From Phascolomyces articulosus (lineage: Eukaryota > Mucoromycota > Mucoromycetes > Mucorales > Lichtheimiaceae): a stretch of 64,000 nucleotides of DNA. The position numbers and the translations under genes are program-made. Where the stretch lies: the NCBI GenBank assembly GCA_025677815.1, contig JAIXMP010000016.1, positions 186,001-250,000 of the forward strand, given 5' to 3'. Below are positions 34,999 through 48,541 of this stretch, in pieces. The notes beneath the pieces are model-generated. The model was not told the DNA's origin. It was given only the letters and a program-made list of their open reading frames with translations, and searched no databases. Position 1 is the first letter of the stretch; every line of letters begins with the position of its first letter.

Positions 34999-37940
34999 CT
35001 ACAAAACAAGAAAGAGTGTTGAGATCCAAACTTCCCAAATGTTGAATTTAATCAAGGAAATCTTACGTCCCTTGTATGCCCTGAAAGTCTTGAATCCCTA
35101 TAGACAAAAGAAAAGAAAAGAAAAGTGCTGTGCTATTCCACACAAGCAGGCCGGTAGCTTGTTGCCAAGCATTCACAACCAACTAATTCACCCTCAGTAA
35201 TCCTTCATTCGGTAATGAATCAGTTTAAAGGGAAAAGAAAACTGTACTCCATTACGTCTTATGCCTATACAGGCCAACAGCCCCATCAAGAGGCCTATGG
35301 AGCACGGATCCTCAAGCCAAAGCTGCGGCACTTTGCAGGAGCCAAACAAGGGTTGGTCTTTATTTGCGTCACAATTGTCTTCTCCATGGCTAAAGAGAAA
35401 AAAAAAAAAAGAGAAAGAGAAAAGAGAGAGCACGAAAAAAGTCTCTTTTTACTTTTTTGAAATTCCGACTATGAAGCTTTCTTAATAGTAAAGAAAGTTA
35501 TAGTAAAAAGTCAATAAAGCCAATGTCAAAAAAAAAGTATAGACAATGTCGCTGACGTGGAAATAAAGTTAAAGTGGTACCTAGTTGGGTGACCCTAGCA
35601 CACTCCATAATCTGGTTTATTTATTTCACCTGATTTCATACATTTCTCCGTAGCACCGATTTATTATTTGTCAGGATTTCCATAAGTACACTTCTTTCTG
35701 GAACAATCACAGAAAAACAGAAATGTAAGGTGGATAAAGCCAGTTTGAATCAAAGAAAATAAAAACAAAAGCTAATTCTTTATACCCATATAAAATAACA
35801 TTGAAAAGATTGCCGCTCTGATGATGGTGTAGATGGTCATTACTTCTCTCGTCTCATTATAATAAACGGAGTGTTTTTATTTTACCTTAATCATACATGT
35901 TCTCTCTTATTTCGATTATAGAGTCAATCACGTACCATGATAAATGAAAATTAATTTATACATACTATTATTTATTCATAGGGGAAAAAATGAAACCCTC
36001 TATTATAAGGTCTTGTTAATACTTTTGATATTTGTAGCGGTCATCATGAAGGACGCAACAAAATGCAAAAGTGACTACAAAGAAATCGTCGCTCCCCTAG
36101 TATGTTTGTTTGTTTTTGGATAATTTTTATACTGGAAGAGGTTGCCAACAATTATTGTCTAGTCTAACAAATCTCTCTGATATCCAGAAGTGATAGTTGT
36201 TCATAGAAGATTGGACTTGTTTAAAGAATATATAATTATCAAAACAAAATACATCTCTTTATACGATAAGCAATATGTAAGAGGTCATCATAAATTTAAA
36301 GAAAGTTCCTTGTCGAAGATATATATACCGATGAAACAGTGGTGTGGACTACACACATTATGGGTAATTTTTCGATTGCTAATCTACCGCCAGAAATGGG
36401 AAATCTATTTCTATGGAAAATCTCCATTTTTGACAATTTTGGAGACTTGCAGTTGCAAAATTTGCAGAGATATCCCATAGCTTGACGTGATTTTTTTATA
36501 AATTATATATTTGATTTATGGATGTGTACTCTACATAATGACTGAAACCACTTTTAATATTGTAGAATTATATGCATATTGAATAATAAAATATTCTTTT
36601 TTTTGAGTCATTGACTATACGAAATAACGAGAGAAAAGCAGTAAAGAAGTGTACATAAAAACTCCTTGTCACATGATCATGGTCACACAAAGAGGTATAG
36701 ATAGATAGAGATTTCCAATTGTTATTCGAAGATTCCTCGTTAAAATAGATATACGGTAATTATCCGTTTCAAATTTTCCTAGTGATAAAGCAAAAAATAG
36801 ATTAAAAAATGATTATTTTTTTGTAACTTTTTTTAGAATAACTCTGAAATCCCAAAGTCCATAAATAATTTTTATGCTAAATACTGTATAATGATTGTCA
36901 ATTAGGGAATTGTGTTCCATACTTAGTAAGTTCCCTTCATCAATGTATACCATGTTATAAACTAACATCTTTTTTCATACATGCGCTCCTTACTACTATT
37001 ACTACTATAAACACTTATTATACATTTCGATACCCGTATCATAATAATAGCGTGCAATAACTTTTGAACAAGAAAATGAGAAAAAAAGCAGTAATAGATT
37101 TTGCATGAATACTATATGATGTCATATGAATGGGAAAATTAAATGTGATTGATCTTCTGTTTGTCTCACAATCCAAAAGTACATAAAGTAACTGGAGAAA
37201 TTCAAATTCTACTTTAATATAGTTAATACGGCATAGCGATTAAAAGAGGAATCTCATCCTTTTCGATAATTCATTTTGTCATTGTGACGATAGTATAATC
37301 AGTTCAACCACAAACTTTTCTTTTAAAAATATAAAATTCCCAAATTCCTCCTTTGTGAAACAGCAATTCATCTTTTGGTGCTCCATTTTACAGTAGGGGA
37401 ATGAAAACAATAATTGTATATTTTGTAAAAGAAAAATTGTTCAAATGTAGCATGCTGCCCTTCTTGTCAATTAAATTTACTATGTGGAAAGAGAAATTCG
37501 AAAAGACACTTTTTTTGGCACGATTGAAAGAGTGTGAAGTATTTCAGGGGTAAACTGTTTTTGGTAATCTCAAGACGAGCAACGAATTGTACTATTGAAT
37601 TATATTTTTTTTTGAATCATTTTACTACTCATGAATAATATGACGATAAATTATTAAACCATTTTAGAAAGCTATGCTGAAGAGAGCACCAATAAAAAAT
37701 AATTCTAAAAAAAACAAAATCATGTATTCAATCTATCTTATAATATTACAGTTTAGAGTTGTAGATACTAAAAAAAGATGCTATCTAAAACGGATGCAAA
37801 AAGTGGTTACAAGAAGTTGTTGGGCTTAGTTTTAACGTTTTAACGTTTGGTATAAAAAGAAAAAATTCTATAGCCCTACTATTGACTCCTTATTCAGTTT
37901 TTATTTTTTTTTTAAAAAAAAACATTTTGGTGTAGTAATC

Positions 37941-40693
37941 ATGCTAATACACCAGCAGGTTTTTACCTTCACATCAGCTTTGTTAGTAATACTACTCAAT
38001 TGCCAATTTTTCCACGTCTATTCGCTTACACCAATACCACGTTCGAGGCAAGGTAATATACTAATATTATTGTAATGATACTTGGGTGTTGTTGTGGAAA
38101 TTGAGAAACAAAGAATAAAAATACGAGCTTGTATTATGTGTAAAATAAGAGATAAATTACTAATAATCTGTACTTTACTACTTTGTTTTTCAGAATGCGT
38201 ATTTATGTCAACAGTTGCAAAAATTTATTGTTATGGAGGGTTGGAGAGGGCAATCGAAAGTGGAGGGCAGCTCTTTTTGAGCCTTGACTTGTCTCAGGGA
38301 AGGGATGTCATGGAGATGCAAAATGAATGGGAAACAGTGGATAAGAACATGGGAACCAACTATGACTTTGCTTTAGTAGCAGTACCAAATCAGAATCTTA
38401 TATACTTGGATGGAGGTGAAGATGGATCAGTACCACAGGCATACAAATCAGCAATATTCAGCTTAAATTCGGATGACGATGATGGCTGGATTCCAGTCAC
38501 TCCAGAGCGATCAAATAGTACAACGTAAGCTCAATATATCAACCAGATTTGTTCAAGAAGCAGTATACTCATTACAAAAAGCAATGATGTACAAGAAAGC
38601 TATTAACTTTCTCGATATTTGTCTATATATAATAAATAGGGAATCACCTACAGCTTTACTTGGACCAGACAATAGTACAATTTACGTTTGGGGCGGGAGA
38701 AGGTAATAAAGCTCTTGGATAATAACGAACTATCGTTGTGTCAAAAAAAAGCATTTATAGTCTAATCTGGATTTTTTATAATCATGAGTACTAACTGGCA
38801 TGGAAAATATGATACAAATATTATTGCATATATGATAAGGTTCGGCTTTACTGAAGTAGTGGATCGGTACCCGAGGGAGATGTTTATACTTAGTCTTAGG
38901 GTAAGATTGAGCTACAACTTACACCGAGACGATAATACAATAGCCACAAATCCTTATAATATAAATCTACGTTTTCATATAATTCATAGAATGAAGGAAT
39001 ATCATCTTGGAGCACAGGACCTGCAGCAGAGCTTGGACGCAGCCTTAATGCTGGTGTGCTCGTTGAGTCTTCAATATATTACATTGGTGGTACTTATACC
39101 CCTCTCAACGGTTCAGGCAGTTATAGTGTACCCATGAACAACGCTCTAACCTTTGATACAGTGAGCGGTGAATGGAGTTCTCATCCTATAGGTGGAGATG
39201 TCACCCCTGCGGGACGATATGGACATACCTTGACCTTGAGTAAGTCATCTTATTAAAGCGGTTTCCTTATAGTATTGTTATCAATATAAACTCTTATACG
39301 AAGCCGTATACCAATTCATGTAATAGCTAATCACTTTTAATTAATGATTTATGTTTCATCAGAGCCAAGCACAGGAGAAGTTATATTATTTGGTGGTTGG
39401 GATAGAGGTACGTAAAACATGAATGATTTAAATATATTTTATTTTTTAAAACAGGATCTACTGATTTAAAATTACTTTTTAATGGTCAACTGATCTTAAT
39501 TCCAAAAAAATATGATATACTTACCATAATAACATATTCGTGATTGATGGGAATTTAATCCACACCTTTCTAGGAGACTATTTCTATTTACTGAATACGC
39601 AGGGAGGTGATTTGAGTTGGAGTAATAGAACAATTCAGGGGGAAGATGCTATTTACAGTCCTTTAAGATATAATGGCGCATTTTATGATCATTCTGGTAT
39701 GTCATCATCAAACTCAAGTTCTTCTTCAAAACAGTTTATACTACTTTTTATAATACAATCCCTTAAATTTGTAAAAACAATTTGGTATATATTATTGACT
39801 AAAATACTAAATGTCACGGTATTTAATATCAATTAATTATTTTTTTATTACCATATATTATAAACGGGCGTGTCTATATTCTCCAGCTGTTATGGTTGGG
39901 TCCTATTTATTCATTTTGTTTGGGGCCGTAAATGAACCCGGTAGTGGTAATGGACCTTCTACAAACAAAACTTGGGTAATGGATGCTGATCAATGGGCCT
40001 GGATCTCTTCCATTAATGCCATACAACCTGTACCACTACCTACATCCAACGATACACCTGGACAAGGATCAGATTCCCGAGATGATGCTTCTACTGGTGG
40101 TTTAAGTGCCGGTACAATAGCAGGAGCAGTGGTTGGAGCAGTGGTTGGCGTAATTATCATTGCTGCTATCCTATTCTTTATTATTCGAAGAAAAAGACGC
40201 CAGTTGCAACAAGAGCAACAAAATCAAGATGAAGAAGGAATTAAAGAAGAATACAATAATAATAAAACAAAAGGAAGTGGTGATAATAGCGTGGATCCTT
40301 CAGGTGATTCACCATCTTCTCCTTCTCCACCGGACTATGGCGATTTGGAACAGAATAACGACAACCATAATGTGCAGCAACCATTATCATCCAAAACTGA
40401 GCATTGTTAGTTTCCAGTATACATATATATCTTTTTTAGAAAAAAAGGTGCTACAATATGCAATTTATTTACTTATTTTTTATTTTCCAGTTGGAACAAC
40501 TACTTATTCAGATCCACAAGAAGAAGAAAGTAAAAAAGTTGAAATTCTTTCTGCGGATTATAGTACCGACAATCCAAAATTATCGCAAGATCTATCATCA
40601 GCAGCATCGGCATCAGCATCCCATGCTCTAGAAAAACCTGATGGAGGAATTCGATGTTTTAATTCGAAACCTGTAAAACCGGATGGAGAATAA
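37941..40693 (+). CDS. kelch-repeat single-pass membrane protein
   Basis: Nine exons (37941-38052, 38194-38524, 38640-38702, 38789-38900, 38990-39239, 39363-39407, 39574-39696, 39887-40405, 40491-40693) join to 585 residues. A signal peptide starts it (FTFTSALLVILLNCQFF). Kelch/galactose-oxidase-type blades follow, marked by KIYCYGG, IYLDGGEDG, TIYVWGGR, SIYYIGGTY, VILFGGWDRG and YLFILFGAVNEPG. A Gly-rich stretch leads to one membrane helix (AGAVVGAVVGVIIIAAILFF), a basic RRKRR anchor and a disordered Asn/Ser/Pro-rich cytosolic tail with one short intron. An extracellular beta-propeller with a cytosolic tail suggests a surface receptor or adhesion protein, but ligand and partners are unknown. 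Exons 4 and 7 are the least certain, because their flanks are less conserved. Confidence 0.8.
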
Positions 40694-41420
40694 TGCTAAG
40701 TATGATGGATAATTTATTCTATATATCATCCTATTTTTACCCCTTTACTATAGCTTAATTTTATTATGTACATATTATACATGTATTGTTACTCTACTTT
40801 TATTATCTAATTATATATTTCTTCTGAATATAAAACAAGCAATTGTGATCTATTATATATATAATTTGTCGATGCTTTATAATCAACCATAATTAACCCA
40901 AGCAGTACTGAATTATTTTAGTTGCTTCTTGTACATATAAAAACCACACAGATGTATTTGGCATAAGCGGCTTCAAATCTATTATATACTTTACTTTCAT
41001 TTAGGTTACTTGATGTTTAAAATATATATAAAACATAATGACCCATAGTTAACATCCAAACCATATATTAATGTTACATTGATCGAGATTCTTACCAACA
41101 ATAATAAAGAATCTAGTATTCCAATCACTGTTATGGCCTGCTCCAAGCAATCGGCGTGTTTCATCTAGTGTACTTCTTTGGGTTCTGTGCACATGTGTAG
41201 AAAGGAAATCCTGACTATATCGTGATAATATTGCATAAATCTGAATTACTATCTTTAAGAGTTTTTAAAATTTGGACGTTTATAGAAAAAATACTGTTTT
41301 AGAGGAGAAAGATGCATAATAAAAAAAACATTTAATAATCAATCCAAGTAAATAATAAAAAGAATTCAAAGGAGGAAATGTGTCAGATATATCAAAGTTT
41401 AATAGAGACTCTGGCTTTTT

Positions 41421-43058
41421 TTAAACAGTAGGATCAAAACCGTATTGATGACCTAATACACGCAACTTGTCCTTGAGAGAATCCAAGCCAATGTAAGTAC
41501 CCTTGAGATGACGATCCCCACTTGTAGCGTCAAAGGCAGTACGTCCATGCAATACACGACGATTGGCAAACATTACTAAAAAAAACCATGTGTGTATGAG
41601 TAAGCATAAATATATTTCATTGTAATACAATTATCTCCTCTTTCCTTTTTTAAAAAATTTGACAGCAGCAAAAGTGCAAAAAAAAATATGTTACCAAGTT
41701 GACCAGGTTGAAGTGTAAGCTCATAACGAAGACGATCATCTTGAATGAAATCAGCAAATCGTTGGAATGCACGGTAGTATCGAGTGGCTTCTGAGGGAGA
41801 TAAGTGATCCATAGGACCTTGGAATTGTGGAGCATAATTGACATGCATATCCCAAGCTGGGCCACTTTGATCTTCACCAGTTACAATGGTAGGACGACGA
41901 TAATACATATGATGACCGTCATTGATATAGTGGAATGTAGCAGGTGTCTTGCACAAAATCTCATAATCTTCTGGGTATTGTTCCTTCAACAACTTGACAG
42001 CATGATAAGAATCGACAAAAATACTAGCACCACCGGTGACGTTATTCTTTAAACTGTGCAACAATTGAATTCCGGGGGGACAATCCAAATACCTATTTTA
42101 TTGTTTGTATATCATGATTTTTCGTTCCCGATCCAAAATCTTTGGTCAGTCCTAATCAATTGATCCCACGCAAATAACAAACTTGTTCACATCCATTGTT
42201 TTTGGCATGTGGGGTTCACTTTATATCTCTATCACTCTCCATTCTTCATTCTTTTACTTACATTAAATCCATATGGAATCCAAGATATAAACTTGTATAG
42301 GCAATATTACGCGACTTTGCAATATTCTTGACATCAAAATCACGTCCATAAAAAGTCTCTTGTACAGGACCAATGCGTTCTGCCACGGTCGTCACACTCT
42401 CATCCTTGACAGGTACATTATCAAGGAACACCAAACCATAATTATACAATCGCTGAACAACTTCGTGTAAACCCTTATCCGTATTCATATAATCCTCATA
42501 GTTGACCCATTTTAATTTGTACTGGTCCCTGTGCCACGTTTGGGGACGAATATGGTTGAAACGGAACGCCTCGCTGGATTCACGCGACGCATAGCGTTCA
42601 AGAAACTCGACTGGGTATCGACTCACATGAAGTTCCGTTGTTCCTTCTTGTTGGTGACGCAAGGGCTTGTTCCAAACAATCTCGGCTATATCGCCATTAA
42701 CAGTGACCGATTGAGGAGCAATGTCGAGTGGTACATCGGCCGACGAATGAAGTTTTTGTCGGTTATCAGGATGGACACATTGACTGCATTGACAATTATC
42801 ACGAAGCCAAAGATAACTGTAGGTACTGCTTTGTGTAGTAGTATTGTAGTTCCACTTTACATGAAGTGCGTCCTCTTCAACAAGAGTCGAAAGAACCTTG
42901 TTATCCACCTTACCCTTTGTTTGTTGCTCGGCTGTTGTTGCATAGGAATATCTTGATATCCAACTGGACAGGCATTTCGAAGGGGAAATGCGTGTAGATT
43001 TAGAGGAGGTGAAAAGAGTGCGTCGAGCAAGCGATCGTGCAAGAAAAGGGGTAGCCAT
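41421..43058 (-). CDS. gamma-butyrobetaine dioxygenase-like (carnitine biosynthesis), mitochondrial
   Basis: Three exons on the minus strand (42262-43058, 41695-42092, 41421-41575) encode 449 residues. A basic, Ser/Arg-rich N-terminus (about 1-40) looks like a mitochondrial presequence. The N-terminal zinc-binding domain shows LWLRDNCQCSQCVHP. The TauD/Fe(II)-2-oxoglutarate core follows, with HxD in FHMDLMY, MYYRRPT, and the distal His and Arg in RRVLHGRTAF. Gamma-butyrobetaine dioxygenase converts gamma-butyrobetaine to L-carnitine using O2 and 2-oxoglutarate. The sister enzyme trimethyllysine dioxygenase has the same architecture, so the exact reaction is not settled by reading alone. The first intron splits the Met codon just after the HxD motif. 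Confidence 0.82.
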
Positions 43059-43369
43059 CGGAATAAGAGTTAGTCAGGTCTTCTAAGTCGGGAGAACCGG
43101 ATTAAATATGCTTCTGCGGGACTATATTTCTCTGTGTTCCGTTTCATATCGTTTTATATTCTAGTCACGCCATGTTTTTTTTTGTATATAAAAAAATGTG
43201 GGGAAGAGCAAAAAAAAAAAAACCCAGGCAACCGGGTAATCGATTGAACGAATGGTAACAATAAAGAAAAATTTGATGGTAGATCAAAAAGTTGTGTATT
43301 ATAATTTTTTATCTAACGTGTAAAAAGAATATAAAATATACAAAAAAAAATAATATCATTCTTTGTTTT

Positions 43370-44598
43370 CTATCGTCGTCGTTGCTGCTGTTGTTGCTGT
43401 TGTTGATTTCGTGCATTACTAAACATATCCGAAAGACTAGGCATATCTGAAATCATCTTTTGTGCATCAGCTTGAGACTGGCTCATTTCTTTCAGTGCCT
43501 CTGGGTCTAAAAAAAGAACCAAAAGAAAGTTGTTATCAGATTTGAGATATATCATTTCTCTTTTTTTTTTTTTTGTTACTTTTGAATAATAAAGTTTTTC
43601 CTTCAACATACCCATATTTGCCATCAACTTTGGAAGTACAAACATCATCAAAGCACTGAATCCAATCATCAAGAACATTGGGTTCTTAAACATTGCAAGT
43701 ACGTTAAATCCCTTTCTTTCCTATAAATATTAATGCACACACAAGTATATCAATATTGATTATCCTAGCCATCCAACCCACCCACATTAGTTCTCATATT
43801 AAAAATTAACACTTACAACGAAATAAATAGCAGGTGCCTTTGCTCTCAATTCCAAAGGTTGATCAACTGAGTATCCTCTGGATTCAAAACTGGCACCATA
43901 TCCAGTGTAAGATGCACGAGTAATGCCTTGTTCCTTATCAATATCCAAGCGTAACTGTACATATGATGAAAATTGTATAGAGATAAATATAAAAGAATTG
44001 ATCATTTTCATGTTGTAAAATAGATGTGTCTTACTCTTGGAAACACGTAATCAATTGCATGTACTTCAAGCATATAAGATCCAGTATCTACATCAGTTCT
44101 ATAAATATTTATATTACAACAGAATTTTATACAATTCACTTAATAACAAAATCACAACAATATCATTTTTCTTTATTTAATGAAAAACTCTCGAGCATCT
44201 TTATTATTGTTGAACTTACATTTCGAATTGACCATTTGCTTTTACAAGTGTCGAATAAGCATCACCATTTAGTGAAACTCGCGTTGTGGGTCGTAATAAT
44301 TGAACGTCTATTTTTATTTTATTTTTTTAAGGTAAACAATGTTCTTCCATTACAAGAGAGCAATTGAAAAAATAAATAGTGGTTTGAGAGAAAAGAGAGA
44401 AGAAGCTTACTAGGAAGAATACCATTAATAGCGATCGATCCTGTTACCGTTGCCGATTCAACGAGTGCTACTAACCATCTATATAAAAAAATATAAAAAA
44501 AAGTTAAATCACATGATGGCAATTAAATACAAGAAAAAAATGAGAACATTAGAGACGTACGTTGCAACAAGAATAAATATACTAGAAGCTTTCACCAT
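43370..44598 (-). CDS. EMC7: ER membrane protein complex subunit 7
   Basis: Seven exons on the minus strand (44561-44598, 44411-44478, 44220-44307, 44035-44098, 43817-43954, 43612-43720, 43370-43506) give 213 residues. A signal peptide (MVKASSIFILVATWLVALVE) precedes a lumenal beta-sandwich (DUF2012) with SIAINGILP, TRVSLNGDAYSTLVKANGQF, GSYMLEVHAIDYVFPR and LELRAKAPAIYF. Next is ERKGFNVLAMFKNPMFLMIG, which begins the single membrane helix, then a cytosolic tail with PEALKEM and SLSDMF. EMC7 is a core lumenal subunit of the EMC insertase, which inserts tail-anchored and multi-pass proteins into the ER membrane. The Gln-rich end is species-specific. Confidence 0.93.
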
Positions 44599-44936
44599 CA
44601 CCAAAGTTATATACACAAGATTTTGGAGGAAGTAATAAAAAAAACCAGCTCTTCTACACACTTGAATCAGCTGATAACCGAAGGAGAACTTCTGGGTTCC
44701 TCCAATAAAAATTCACGAAATTCGCTTTCTATTACTTTTGGCATAGTGATTGAACAAGGACGTACTTCCAGTGGGTGTACGTTTGCATATAAAAAGTAGA
44801 CCAACTACTGTGACAATGAATATGTCGTATCAAAGGAATTGATTAATATCTTAGCATTTATTTTATCTTTTTATTATTACATATTGCGGATCATTTTATT
44901 TATATCTATATACATATAATAAAGCACTCGTAGAGA

Positions 44937-47732
44937 TTATCTCTTTTTGCGCGACCACCATGGTATGGCATTTCGCATACGTTCTCCATAAAAGTATAGG
45001 ATTGGAATGCAGATGGTGTAGAGAGCAAAGCTTACTAAAGCAGATAGGGTACTACGATGAATTAAATTGAATTACATTGAAAAGAAAATGAAAAGTTAGC
45101 TTTTTATCCATATAAAATATTGTGTACTATTGTAGAATATAAATTATAATAACATCAACAACTTACTATGACCAGCCATCTCCAAGACCTTGACGGATTG
45201 ATACTGATATAAGAGTGAATACCATGGCCATGATGTTTCGTGCAAAATTGGCAGTAGCCAATGCTATATACCAAGATAAAACCATAAACATTCATTAATG
45301 TTCTTGATGTTTAAGTGAAGTTATTAACCCTCCTAGTCAATACTATAATTATTATTACCTGAAGCTGCAATGGGGATATAAGCCTCAACAAGATATGAAG
45401 TACTTGCCACATTACCATACATGGTTCCCAATGACACTAGTAAAACAAATCGTGTAAGCGTGTGAGTTCAGTTAAATAAACGTGCTATATAGCAATATAA
45501 AAGGATAACGCTACTCTACAAGAGAAACTTACTTATGAAATAACCCACTAAGGGTGTAAACCAATGAAGTCTTGCATGGAGAAACCAACCATACATGAGA
45601 TTACCAGCTACAATCACAGGTATACATATGGGAATATGTAATAATCTGCCTTCCGCTTTCACAGTACCATCTTCTGATTTTGCTTTTAATCGCATATAAA
45701 CATGATCGGATACAATGCCTGCAAGTAACGCTCCAAATATATTACCCAAACCGCCCGTAAGATACAGTAGTCCCATTGATCCTTGATCGAAATCATAGAT
45801 TTCTGAATAGGTAGGCGATAGAATGCAGACCAAGAAATAAAACCATCCAAAGGAAATCGAAAGAGGAATACATGTTAAAAGAGCATCAGGACGAAGTAAA
45901 AGTGAAAGGCTACGGAACTATTGTAAATGAATATACAAAAGTGTAAATGTCAGAATTTTAATGTATCTAAAAATTTAACCTGCTATCTCTCTCCTTCCCA
46001 TCCAAATATACAAATCAATGCTTTCAATTTTTTATGCACACATGTATTTTCTTACTGGGTCAAATTTTAAGTATGTAAGTCGTTCCCTAATTGTCTTTTT
46101 TGGCTTATTCTGATTTATAATATCCTCGATAGGTCGATAGAGTGATTCTCGAAGAATTAATAAATTGGCAATGAAAAGCACACCGCCAATAATGGTACAA
46201 ATGTAAAAAATCCAACGCCACCCCAAGTATTGTGCGGTATACCCCCCTATCAAAGGACCAACTGCAGGTCCTGTCACGGTTCTAGAATAATAATATGCCA
46301 TAAAAGATTAGAATATAATACGTCATCAAGTATATATTGACAATGCAATTTAAATCTTGATTATTTCATACCCAAGAGTCAGTAAACTCATGGCTTTTCC
46401 ACGTTCTTGTGGTAAAAACAAATCTGCTACAGTTCCACCTCCAACAGTCATTCCTATCGTATTATTTCAAGGCAAAAAGTAAAAATTATTTATGCATTAT
46501 ATTATTAGATTACGTCATGATTTATTAAGCTTGTATATAAACATTTCTTAATAACGTTCATGTTTAATTACCTGCAGAAGAAAATACACCTTGAAGAATA
46601 CGCATGACAAAAAAAAGTGCAAGATTCTTGGAAACACCACAAATGATAGTGGTGACGGTATAGACTGCTATACTTATAATGTAAACCCATCTAAATTAAA
46701 TTATTTGGTTAATAGTTAATATGGTGAAAATGCAAATGCTGTTACACGATATTTTACAGAAGCAAAAATGATATGTTCCATACCTTCGACCAATTCGCTC
46801 ACTCAAAGGAGACCAAAATAGTGGCTATTATTTATAATAAAATGCAAAACAGCATATATAGATTATCAATACTAATATGACTGATATTCCTCTATTTAGC
46901 TGATTCAAACAGGGTTGTTGTTATAAAAATTAAAAGCTTACTGCTATTGCCATGGCCAAAATATATAAAGCAATTGTAACATTCATAATCTAATAATGAA
47001 AAAGGTCAATGTCAGTCGTCTATGCAAACATCATCAGCATCGTTATTTAATAGATAATGAGAGTAGCTTTGACATGCATCATTGCTCTCAATCGAATTAT
47101 GAAAAAGACTAGTCTTCTCTGTATGAATAAAGTTCTATTAAATTGTGAATTGAAATTCAATGTATTACCGTCAATGTAGTATTAAAATATTGTTGTAAAT
47201 CTTGGATAGCTGGCATCTATAAAAATAATGGCTGATTTTTTAGTGATTCCGCTACCAATTCTAATTACTCTGATCCAGATCAAAGATTTCCCTTTTGTCA
47301 GCAATCGAAATATAAACACCGTCTCCCTGCATGTCCTTAGGTATTAAAGACTTACATAAATAGATGAAGTAAAGTAGCCAATAAAAGCATTAGCGAATAC
47401 AAGAGCAAAATTTGCCCATTTTGTCAATGCGGACCAATTCTACATAGTATCATCATTTATTAGTATTTGGTTTCGTAGCATATACCCAAATTAAGGGAGG
47501 AGAATACAAGTTCTGTAGTTTATATTTTTTATAAATATGAAAATCAAACCTTTGGATTTCGTGGATCATTATCAACTGTTGAGTTTAATTGTTGTGGTTT
47601 TTCTAGTGATGATTGTTGATGTCCATGTGCTGTATGTTGCGTGAGAGTTTTTTCTAAATCTTCTTTACCAATACCATCCACTACAATGGAACGACCACTG
47701 GATCGAATGGTACTAGCCTTGTCGTCTTCCAT
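44937..47732 (-). CDS. MFS transporter B, DHA1 family
   Basis: About twelve exons on the minus strand, from ATG 47732 (MEDDKAS...) to TAA 44937. Readable exons include PLFWSPLSERIGRR (loop 2-3 motif), VMRILQGVFSSAG, the motif C exon ending near 46281 with GPAVGPLIGGYTAQYLGWRW, a long central exon with LLRPDALLTCIPLSISFGWF (45535-45917), and the terminal exon STLSALVSFALYTICIPILY with a basic WWSRKKR end. Twelve helices and all motifs match transporter A, so it is a DHA1 proton antiporter of unknown substrate, probably in the plasma membrane. Unlike A it has an extra intron after GYFI in the second half. It lies in tandem with transporter C. Outer exon borders are good; some small internal ones were located only to within a few bases. 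Confidence 0.88.
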
Positions 47733-48541
47733 AATGGTAAATATTGGAGAAAAATAAATAAAAAAAAAAGAGAAAGAGAGTGGATTAGACCAAGAAAAAA
47801 AAATCGTTACCATCGTTCCTAAATATGTCAAATACACACCGAGCGGTGCGGGAAAATCCTTTTTTGGAAATCTTGATAATGTTCAAAGGGAATGAAAACT
47901 GGCCGAATGTTACAAATCAATCGGCGCAAATCAGTGCCGTGATGGTGTTTTATGGCAAGTTTATAGAATTATAGGATCTATCCCATCCATCAGATCCATT
48001 AAAGGTGCTTTGTGAAGTTTTTTTTTTAAGGCTAGAACGGAAAAACTGATTAAACGAAATCTTATTAAAATAAATGTATTTATAATCAAAAGTTTAAATG
48101 TATATAATTATCTTTCTCTTCTCTCTCTTGGATTTTGATTTATAATACCAACAATAATGCATTAATTCTAGAGCCTATAGGTTATATTCCCTACATAAAC
48201 TCTACAGTCATCCACCTGTAACAGTATAAAACTCGAAATCGGAACGAAACAATCAAGATCTTATTGAATATTTTCATATGATATGGTACTAAAATTCGTT
48301 ACATTGTTTATTAAGAAAAAAATTATGAATATATATTTCTACAATCAACAAATGGGTATGATATCATTCAAACAACACCTAAACAGCAATAATAAACACG
48401 TATAAATAATGCCATAAAGCAGGATTAATAAGAATATAAAACTGTACATTAAGTAGGGATAATAGTCAATAATAAAAAACATGCAGTGTAATTAATCTCG
48501 AGTTCAACTAGATGAAGTATTATATGAACCCTTCCCCCTCA
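47733..48541. other. intergenic between MFS transporters B and C
   Basis: About 0.8 kb, AT-rich, no gene. It should contain the promoter of transporter B and the 3' end of transporter C transcripts. A patch around 47838-47945 is richer in GC (it includes CGGCGC and TCGGCGC). Confidence 0.6.

Larger units (their letters stand above)
31713..37940. other. 6.2-kb gene-poor island with ORF remnants
   Basis: This is the longest stretch without a recognisable gene. It contains the open frame at 33466-33847, a minisatellite at 34927-34998, an open frame at 36315-36485 that reads like protein (it includes NLPPEMGNLF), and many poly-A/T tracts. No terminal repeats, transposase or reverse transcriptase were recognised. 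Confidence 0.5.

Noticed and set aside
31713..37940. Transposon in the gene-poor island
   Set aside because: No terminal inverted or long direct repeats, no DDE, reverse transcriptase or helicase motif could be read; only unassigned ORF remnants.
42531..42956. Plus-strand frame of 141 codons
   Set aside because: Antisense to the dioxygenase gene, whose own frame carries the catalytic motifs.
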